Below, piece after piece: positions 56,781 to 64,000 of a stretch of DNA of 64,000 nt. A program made the position numbers and the translations under genes. Source of the stretch: Stemphylium vesicarium (Eukaryota > Ascomycota > Dothideomycetes > Pleosporales > Pleosporaceae); the NCBI GenBank assembly GCA_004380135.1, contig QXCR01000024.1, positions 181,683 to 245,682 of the forward strand. Reading direction: 5' to 3'. Every line of letters begins with the position of its first letter. The first letter of the stretch is position 1. Under the pieces are notes generated by a model. It was not told the DNA's origin. It was given only the letters and a program-made list of their open reading frames with translations, and did no database searches.

Positions 56781-57140
56781 TTGCTCGACGATGGTTTGCC
56801 AAGCAGCACGCCGGGCAACGACAGCACACACGTAGACGCAACCATTGTGGCGAAAGATGCATATTACTGGGCCAGACGAGTGCGCGCAAGTCCAGATTGT
56901 CATTTGGACGCACTCGAATCTCATCCCATCCAGAACCTCAGTGGGGGATGGATTTATGCCGGTCGTTTGACTTCAAGCGCTAAGTACATGGCATGGTGGC
57001 TTCGTGATGCGTTTCACCATAGGCATCCGGATATGCGCTACGCTCCAGCTAGCATCGATACATATGCTTTTCATCGAGGTCTAGCGGAGATCAGGCGCCC
57101 TCGGGGTCCACCTTGGCAGCGGGACTACCCCGAGTCTTGA
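56781..57140 (+). pseudogene. Fragment of an unrecognised protein gene
   Basis: About 115 codons with protein character (DATIVAKDAYYWARRVRAS, then IQNLSGGWIYAGRL and AKYMAWWLRDAFHHRHP) ending in TGA at 57138-57140. The upstream sequence has coding character in a different frame and no start that fits. It may be the last exon of the broken gene to its left or a separate fragment. Confidence 0.45.
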
Positions 57141-58169
57141 CATGTACAAAACAATACTGCCCTGAGTATTCACAAGCGCCATTCGAGGTCTTCAACCCCT
57201 AACATGACCCGGAAACAAAGGTTTCAAGGTCGAGAGCGTGATTCTAGGCGGGGAGGATCTGACCCTGATCGCTACAGAGCTCGTTCACGCAGCCGCTCTC
57301 CCCCACGGCAACAGCGCGGATGAGTACCACTCCGAGATCGTTATAACGAACGTAAGCGGGACCAGCCTCGGCAAGGGCCCTCGTTCCAAGCGGACGATTT
57401 CAACATAGTTGGTGGTACGAATAACGTAATACACGTTGGGATCGTGGATCACAGAGGAGACATGAACGCAACCGCAGGAGCGAACGACTAAGATGACAAA
57501 CAAGCTACGTGGGGGTCGGAGGGCCGGGGTGAAAGCCCTATTGGTCGCAACTGAGAGGCTCATAGCTGATAATGGATTGACGTTCGGCTAATACTGTACT
57601 TAGACGACTTTGTCGCCGTGTTTGGGGTACGACGCGGACGCCAAGAGTGGAAGATGTCGCGGTGAAGCAGCGGTGCACCGATAATTTGTTAGTCGTACCT
57701 GTATTTGCATGATCTTCAGGTGGCGTGATGAAGTAAATATTACCGAGCTGGGTGTGTAATCTACGCGGGTAAGCCGGCGTGTAACCCAAGCCTTGTCTCA
57801 GCTGCGACAACACCTGCTCAGGTTCCTCAATCTCGAACAATTTGTTCAGCTGCGAGGAGTCTCGACCGCTATTTCCGCTCCAAAACTCAGCACAACGTAA
57901 TTTCGGAGACCGCTTCCTCTTGACCGGGTACAATGCATCGCGGGCAGCTGAAAGGTATCCACCGGAGTGAGGTCGAACTACACGACTTTGGCGATCTTGG
58001 CGACGTGAATGAAGAAGTGAATTTCGGAAAGCGCAAAGTATAAGAAGCGACGGGTTTGGTGCGTATAGAGCTGCAAAACTCAACACTGTCGATCAGCTTC
58101 TCAACATTTCCCAAACTCCAGACCCGCTACCAACCACAAAATTACACCATCTGTCTCAAATCCTTCATC
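57141..58169. other. Stretch between decayed genes
   Basis: Apart from the RS-rich relic at 57204-57491, this holds a minus-strand frame (57538 to about 58086, no early ATG) with some protein character (LFEIEEPEQVLSQLRQGLG), possibly another relic. The last 100 bp before 58170 should be the promoter and leader of the secreted protein. Confidence 0.4.
57204..57491 (+). pseudogene. Arg/Ser-rich short gene with one in-frame TGA
   Basis: From ATG 57204 the frame reads an RS-rich protein (RARSRSRSPPRQQRG) and meets TGA, probably once CGA. It then continues in the same frame to TAA 57491 through an NIVGGTNNVIHVGIVDHRGD segment. The RS-rich piece resembles one near 61200, so both may derive from one family. 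Confidence 0.4.
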
Positions 58170-58549
58170 ATGGTTGCCATCCAAACTCTTGTAGCCTTTG
58201 CGCTCACTCAATTTACCATCACTGTTGCTGCTGGTGACTGCAAGAACCACCAGCTCTATTGCGGGTCCACTTTGAAGAAGTCGCGCGGTAAGCTTTCGCA
58301 ATCTCGCTCCAGTCCCCTGCTATACCTTCTGGGTGCTGATACCTTGCTCAAGGTTGGACCAACTCCGAGATCCAGGGCAAATGTCTTCAGAGCTCCTGGA
58401 ACGATGGCCATTATCCTGCTGTTGACCAGATCGACAAGTCTTTGTTCAAGTGCGGCAGCTCGGGTGGCACGTTGGTCTGGGCTAATGGCCGTACTCCATG
58501 CGCGAACTGTGTCGATGGTGGCGCTGGCAAGCCTGATTACTGCGCCTAG
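58170..58549 (+). CDS. Small secreted cysteine-rich protein, two exons
   Basis: Exon 1 is 58170-58287 and exon 2 is 58353-58549, with a 65-bp intron (GTAAGC donor, CTCAAG acceptor). The product is 104 residues. Residues 1-21 form a signal peptide (MVAIQTLVAFALTQFTITVAA). The mature part of about 83 residues has seven cysteines at positions 24, 31, 50, 73, 89, 92 and 103, with a CANC pair and a C-terminal DYCA. It contains several Gly and Trp residues (RGWTNSEIQGKC, SGGTLVWANGRTPC). This is the profile of fungal apoplastic proteins, many of which are effectors, but nothing here shows a host interaction. The gene is intact while its neighbours decay. Confidence 0.88.
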
Positions 58550-59470
58550 GTTGCCCGAAATGAGTTTCTGACGACTGAGGTGCTGGAATTGTTGCTTACA
58601 AACCTGTGCTTCTGAAGGGATATGGACGAATTGAGTTGGAGACCTCATGTCTTTTGGTATTGGTTTTTTTGGTCGTTTTTCCCTCAACAGGACACTGTCC
58701 CCCACATTCGATTGAAATTAGTTTGGTCTGTCTGCGACCCAGGAAGTTTTTTTCCGAGTCTAAGATCTGATAATGATGATGCGCTGCTCTATATTAATAT
58801 ATCTGTTAAATCTCAGACACCTCATCGTTCCATGTCTCCACCTTAAGTTTCGTCGCACCTGGTCATGACTTGCCCGGATCGAGGTCAAAAATTGTGGAAT
58901 CTTGCAAAAAATTGGAACACCTCCAATAGTCATATATCTTCCTCTGCCATGACTTCTTAGCACCTTCATCCAGCACCAACGGTTTTCGTATACGCGCTCT
59001 TAATAACCTAGGAATTCTTTAACTTAAAGATCATACAACCTGAAATCCCGACAGCGCTCAAAACCAAAGCAAGTCAATGGTGTCTGACGACGATGTGAAT
59101 CTTCTTTTAGGCCTGTGTATGTGGGTCTCAGCGACCCCTAAGGGGTTAGTTGTGCCAGATAGGCGTGGGCAGCTGAGCTAAGCGACCATGACGTTATCAT
59201 GAGCAGGTCCGGGCCCAGTAATTCCGAGATCCTCCCTGCAACACCCGTTTACCACCACTACGATAGAGCTTCACTCATCTGGTTTATCCATGCCTCATGG
59301 TCGAATCGCACCCTGCACTCGACTTCAATATTAGAAATTTCATCACGGGTTGACAAGATCCGGCCGGCTACCTAATCTGAGGCGTAAACGATGCGTCAAA
59401 TTCACAGGGCATGCACGCAGAATTACTCGTTCGCTAATTACTTGCCAACACTAGCCCCCTGTCGACATAA
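58550..59470. other. Intergenic, no gene seen
   Basis: About 900 bp between the 3' ends of the secreted-protein gene and the minus-strand gene at 59471. Only short frames are present. Confidence 0.5.
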
Positions 59471-60166
59471 TCATAGTTTGAAGAAATCGCGGATGCTCGG
59501 TCTGTCAGAAGACGACAAGCGCCTACGATCGCTAGCGGGCCGTCTCACTAGACGCATGTCGGGTTGCGACGCGAACGCAAAAGCTCTTCCACTCTCCACT
59601 CCTCGCGCAGAGTCTATTGCATCTGTCTTCCAGCTACCCTCGCGCCTCTTTCGTTCTTTAGGAGGGGATGACTCGGTTCTCAACTGCTTGTGTTGATCCA
59701 GCTCGACTGTCGCTCGCTTGCGTTTCCGTACTGTCTTTTCGCTATTCCGTCGGCCCTGCGCTGTAACCAGGTTACGTTTATAATTGCCCGATGGTGATGT
59801 TGCTGCTGAAATATCTATCCAGGACTCACCATCTGGCATATTGTCTGCATTGCACTCAGGAATGAAGCTGCCCCGATGCTCACCAGGACGTCCTTCCGAG
59901 AGATCGCAGTATGGCTCTTCCATGCGCCGCAGCTCTCTGACTCGTGTTCCTTGTAAGTTCCCACGCCCGGAAACATCGGTATCTGCGAGCGAGGGAGATA
60001 TGTTACCGTGCCGTTTCCCATTACCACGGTGTCGAAAGCTGGAATGACCTTGGTCCCGCAGACTTGAGCTGGAATTGGGCGTAAAAAGCATATGGCCCTG
60101 CTGATGCCGATCTACAGCAGTTTGAACAGGACCCCGTAACCTTGGTCCTCCACGGTCGTCCTTCAT
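59471..60166 (-). CDS. Basic, disordered protein of unknown function
   Basis: One ATG-started frame of 231 residues without stops. Composition is rich in Arg, Ser, Gly and Glu with KRKRATVE and KERKRREG basic patches that could be nuclear signals. It ends in RRLSSSDRPSIRDFFKL, which resembles the short C-terminal DFFK-type peptides seen in some nuclear proteins. No domain is recognised. It is surrounded by broken genes, so it may be the surviving part of a longer one. Confidence 0.5.
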   Translation of the reverse strand: MKDDRGGPRLRGPVQTAVDRHQQGHMLFTPNSSSSLRDQGHSSFRHRGNGKRHGNISPSLADTDVSGRGNLQGTRVRELRRMEEPYCDLSEGRPGEHRGSFIPECNADNMPDGESWIDISAATSPSGNYKRNLVTAQGRRNSEKTVRKRKRATVELDQHKQLRTESSPPKERKRREGSWKTDAIDSARGVESGRAFAFASQPDMRLVRRPASDRRRLSSSDRPSIRDFFKL

Positions 60167-60850
60167 TTCCTGCTACACTGACGTCGACGCCGGCTCACTC
60201 GGCCTCGCCCGTGCTTGAGGTCGTTGCGATCCCCATCCGAAGATCATACCAGCACCAACCCATATAGGATCGAGTGCCTTTTCTACTTCCACCTAGGCAG
60301 AAATCCATTTCTTCTGACCCAGAATTCCCTCGTCTTCAAGATGTTGGATCTCCTCGTCGAGGTATTCATGTACTCATGTGTTCTTCTCACGCCACAGCCA
60401 GTATTCGTGCGTAATGCATAGAGCTTTCCTTATTTTTCCGGCCAAATCTTCTGAAAGTAACGATGCATCCACGGTCTTTCCTCCACTCGGTACCTGGATA
60501 ATTCCAGATGGTTGGCGAAAGCTTTCGAGTTTTCCCCCACCTACCGTCCACTCGCGATACACTTTGTTCCAAACTTGAAATATAGAGAAGGCTCGATTAC
60601 AGTGGGCCCAGTTGTTACACAGTGTATCTCGCGCTACTGATTACCTCAATTCACCGCTTAGCTGAGTTTGTCATCCAACATTGACCTTGCACGGCAGTCA
60701 TTATGTCACCAGCAACAGGGCGTATACGCACAGCACGGGGGCCCATAAGCCTGAACAGCTATAGCCTGCTTGGAACTACAAGGTACTCACCCAATGCTCT
60801 CAGCACAACTCGCCCCAACCAGAAAGCAGACAATCTTACATTGATAGCAG
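60167..60850. other. Intergenic, no secure gene
   Basis: Possible first exon of the broken gene to the right (ATG near 60703, then a GTACTC donor near 60781), but the reading frame does not join to the next coding piece. Otherwise no gene was seen. Confidence 0.4.
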
Positions 60851-62668
60851 GACGCTGAAATCGCTGCAATTTCTGAGCCCCAAAACACTACGAGTGACCA
60901 GGACATACCGTCTGTGGCTCCACGCACAAATCAGTTCTTCCATCGCTTGGTTGGTAATCGAGGTCAGCATGGCGAAGGAGACGATCACAATTACCCTCAC
61001 CAAAGTAGCAAAGGTTCAACCCAACATCAGCATGGTGAAGACAACTCATTAAACCACGAGGCTTCTGAAAACCGAGGTCGAAAGTACTGGTCTCGGGATG
61101 ATTGGCGGGGAGCCAACGGTCGGCGACTTCGTCGTTACGGTATATTCCTCTTCCCCCCACACATTCAATCGCATTATTTGACTGACATAACCCGGCAGAC
61201 TCATCTCGATCTCGACCCCGATCGCCGCTCACCAGACTTGCGAAATCAAGATCATGCTCGGCGCCGTAGTCGCGATCTTCGGCGTGATGCTTGTGCCTAT
61301 GGGCGTGATAACATTGGCCCAGCACATGATCTCAGACAAGTCCGCTAAGAAAGCCTGCATGAGCGTTCTCATGCATATCGAAATCGAGAGGGCTTCCGTG
61401 AGCGTACCCGTTCCGGGAGTCAGGAACGCTCGCCTCAGTTCCATCATCGGCAACCCAGTACCGCACGAAATACCTTCATACGTAATACACGGTACATGAT
61501 AACAGACCCCACCAAATACGAAAAGCGTGAACTCGGAGCAGAACATGGTCAAGGTTTTGAAAGCTTCGAGGGCGAATTGAGGAGTCATTATAGTTCAGGG
61601 GATGTTATTTCTATTCCTTACTGCGACTTCTCTTCAGACCCTACTGAGGACATCGGCAAGAAGTTCACCTTATCAAGTCGAGGCAAAATCTACGTCATGG
61701 AAAACGTGCCCTTCATCTTCTATCAGGTACGGCGGAGTTATGCCATCGGTTGGATCGGACGCAGCACCAGTGACCGTGGACTGAAGGGCTCTCCATGGGT
61801 TCCAGAATTTTAGTATGCTGAGTACCTTGGCCTAGCTACCCAGGGCGATCCCGATGGCGCATACTGCAATGACAGTCCATACGATCAACTCAAAATGGTC
61901 CCATCGAACCCGACGACCAGTAACTTATTACCAAGGACGCACATCTTTGCGGGAGAGATGATCAGAGTCACCCTTCCTCGATCGCCGTACCATTGGGGAA
62001 AACTTGATTTTGCCAGTTATTTTCGACTGTTCATCCTCTTTAACTTCTTGACTAGGTCGAGCGTAACCGTCTCTTCACTCCCAAAGAACATCGGCTTAGG
62101 CATCAGAGCGCTGCGCCACATCCACCCTACGGAAGCTTTAATGAGTCCAAACTATCGTCGTCAGTGGGCTGCTGCCACCGAGCAGGCCAACAGTGGTACC
62201 ATGCCTCGAAACAATGCTCGCGCTCGTATACCTCGGGTCGTTATCACTGAACCAATAGCAGCGGGACTAGCAGCACCTGAAGCACCGACAGCTGCCACAG
62301 GAGCAATAGCACCCAAGCCCACCAAGCGCCAGCCAACCCGCTCTCCCTCTCCCTCTGTTCACCTCCATCGTCCAAAGGTACTAGGCAACAACACACGCAG
62401 CAATGGCCTAAGTCACATGAACTGGGGTATTCACGGCGGTGTTCAGCTTCACAACTCGCCCCAGAACTACGAGGAAGGCCGGAAGCAGCCGCGGAAAGAA
62501 GACAAGACCCAGCGCCGTCGGAGGAAGAGGATGAACCTAGAGAGGATTGAGGGCCTGGAGTGGCGATGTAGTTGCCATGGTAGTTTCATCCAAGCGTTTG
62601 TTCTGTTGTTACATGGTATGATCAGTGCTCTTCCGGCAGGGTACATGGGACTGTTGTTTCGGCTGTAA
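60851..62668 (+). pseudogene. Large RS-rich protein gene with in-frame stops
   Basis: Protein-like sequence starts near 60851 (Asp, Asn, His and Gly rich) and passes an Arg/Ser/Asp-rich part (DDWRGANGRRLRRYG, then RSPDLRNQDHARRRSRDLRR). A TAA interrupts near 61349. The frame goes on through FESFEGELRSHYSSGDVISI, PYCDFSSD and KFTLSSRGKIYVMENVPFIF, meets TAG at 61811-61813, and continues in that frame to TAA/TAG-free sequence ending at 62668. The last 170 residues are rich in Ala, Pro, Arg and Lys and finish with a hydrophobic FIQAFVLLLHGMISALP stretch. At least two nonsense changes in one long frame mean the gene is broken. Family not recognised. Confidence 0.55.
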
Positions 62669-62716
62669 GTGAATGATTTTCGACCCGGTTGGCGTTTTGA
62701 CCAGACTTGCTATCAG

Positions 62717-62758
62717 TCAGTTCAGTCAGTCCGGAGGCCTCCGGACTGACTGAACTGA
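62717..62758. repeat. Perfect 42-bp palindrome
   Basis: TCAGTTCAGTCAGTCCGGAG joins directly, through G|C at the centre, with its exact complement; there is no spacer. It lies at the boundary between the decayed genes and the hAT relic. About 150 bp of short ACTAAACTA/ACTAGACTA repeats follow it. Confidence 0.95.
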
Positions 62759-64000
62759 TGTTTAAAGGTCACTAAACTAGACTAAACTAACTACTAAGAC
62801 TTTTTAGGTAAATTAAAACTAACTAAACTAAACTAACGTTACTACTGCTACGGACTAACTAGACTAACTAGACTAACCTAAACTAGATTAACTAATGTTA
62901 AATTAAGATAGCTGCTCTTGTATTCTTAAAATTTTCTTTCTCTAATAGTACACGTGCTAGCCTATAAGTAGAGGTGGTTACTAGCCGTATACCAAGCCTC
63001 TTCTAGCTCTTTAAACTCTATAAAGCTGCGACAAGCTCTAGCTTTATTTGAAGTCTCCGCGTGCCTAATATGTCGCTAAGCTCGCTAAATGTCCGCTCGC
63101 AGTCTGCTGCTGCCGCTAGTATTGTAAGTATGTTAATAGCAAACTTTGAGAGTACTGGAAATTGTCCAGCAACTAACTTCTAGTAGAGCAGCGGGTTAAG
63201 CGAGAGCCGGTCCTTCTTAGCTAACGCTGGTTGCCGCCTCTAGATCTCATATTCATCCTCCTTTAGACTTGCCTCTACCTGTCGCAGATTAGTCTTAATC
63301 GACGACTGCAGAAAGGCTGATCGCGACGCTGAGAACCCTAGCCGGGGCTTCTTTTGCGGCGGCGTTACTGCGTCGGCTACGTCGACCGTAGCGTTGCTTC
63401 GCTCTTGCCACATTCGCAAGAACGCCCGATGGTTATTATCAAGCCAGCCGTCGCGATAGTGGACGCCGTCACGGGCGGTGATATGGGTGTTCGGCACCTT
63501 CTAGAGCGCCGCGAGGTGGTTCTTGTAGTGCGGGTGGAGGACTATAGCGGCGTAGTAAATAGGCGCGTTATTGAATTTTTCGTAGTACTTAGCAAGCTTA
63601 CTATATGCAAGATTAACGTGCGTAATAAGATAGTCTTCGGGCGCATTAGGGTCTTCATAGTTTATGTCCTTAAGGCGGTCCTTAAGAGCCTCAAGTTGGT
63701 CAAGTAGCCATTCAAACGTTACTAGAACCTCCCATATAGCGCCGTGGCGGCCATGTCGGCCGCGGCCTTCAAGCAGCCGTGTAGCTTCCGCAAATGGCTC
63801 GAGGAGTTGAATATACTCCGTAATTGTCGCCCAATCCTTGCCGCTTAGGCCGCCCTCGCGTACATATAGTCGCGGCTGCGCAGCAGGCAGCTGCTCGCGG
63901 TTCTTCCGGCGTCGTGATGGTGCCGTTGCGGCACTGTGCTCCTTGAGTTTGAGCTCAATATAGCTGTCGATAGGACCATGTAGCTCGGCTGCGCGCACAA
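62759..64000 (-). mobile_element. Second hAT transposon relic, runs off the window
   Basis: Subterminal ACTAAACTA-type repeats (62770-62900) are followed by a broken hAT transposase on the minus strand. The terminal repeat may be part of the 42-bp palindrome, but the other end is outside the window so neither the ends nor a target duplication can be tested. It belongs to another hAT family than the composite at 51.3-55.5 kb. Confidence 0.82.
62930..64000 (-). pseudogene. hAT transposase, C-terminal two thirds, with TAG stops
   Basis: One frame from the window edge to about 62930 shows hAT family segments: WATITEYIQLLEPFAEATRL, IWEVLVTFEWLLDQLEALKD, APIYYAAIVLHPHYKNHLAA, GWLDNNHRAFLRMWQER, LVAGQFPVLSKFAINIL and AAAADCERTFSELSDILGTR. 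The last is the dimerisation region. In-frame TAG codons occur near 63500, 63239 and 63193 and twice near the end, at places where relatives have Trp or Gln; TGG or CAG to TAG fits RIP. The gene is inactive. The N-terminal BED finger lies beyond the window. Confidence 0.9.

Noticed and set aside
57538..58086. Minus-strand open frame of 182 codons
   Set aside because: No ATG at its start and it crosses the promoter of the secreted-protein gene; may be a relic but cannot be supported as a gene.
1..64000. CRISPR arrays, operons, rRNA genes or bacterial elements
   Set aside because: Introns, HET domains, U6 snRNA and fungal transposons show nuclear fungal DNA; no regularly spaced repeats or rRNA sequence were seen.

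Overview
The window is nuclear DNA of a filamentous ascomycete, most likely a dothideomycete of the Pleosporales type (the order is an inference). Genes lie on both strands and are split by 46-75 bp introns with GTAAGT-like donors and CTAAC/CTGAC branch sites. HET-domain genes, fungal hAT and pogo/Fot1 transposons, and C-to-T/G-to-A nonsense changes resembling repeat-induced point mutation (RIP) fit the same group.

Layout, left to right. 1-12.2 kb is gene-rich: the 5' two thirds of an Nse2/Mms21 SUMO ligase gene cut by the window edge, a HET gene, a small single-pass membrane protein, a coding-like fragment, and a 1621-residue coiled-coil protein. 12.2-26.9 kb is gene-poor. It holds a decayed pogo/Fot1 transposon (16.66-18.40 kb) that itself carries a 134-bp solo-LTR-like insertion, and a clear U6 snRNA gene at 24.6 kb. 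26.9-43.3 kb carries an MFS sugar transporter, two uncharacterised conserved-looking proteins, a second HET gene, a secreted FAD-linked oxidase with a premature stop, a 71-residue MYND zinc-finger protein and a small putative zinc-binding protein. 43.3-48.6 kb is empty apart from a CT microsatellite. 48.6-51.1 kb has a multi-pass membrane protein and a PEBP-family protein.

The most interesting structure is 51.26-55.50 kb. An 8-bp direct repeat (CTCACTAT) brackets a 4.2-kb segment that begins and ends with hAT inverted repeats (CAGACTTTCCAACAAGC and its complement). Inside lie a remnant of a hAT transposase, an intact four-exon gene for a 731-residue membrane protein, and a second copy of the left hAT end. 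This looks like a composite hAT element that carries a host-type gene. Between it and a second, broken hAT at the right edge (62.7-64 kb) lies a stretch of decaying coding sequence with in-frame stops. That stretch also holds an intact gene for a small secreted cysteine-rich protein and an intact low-complexity reading frame.

No operons, CRISPR or tRNA genes were seen. Gene starts, splice sites and reading frames were worked out by eye; no database search was possible.
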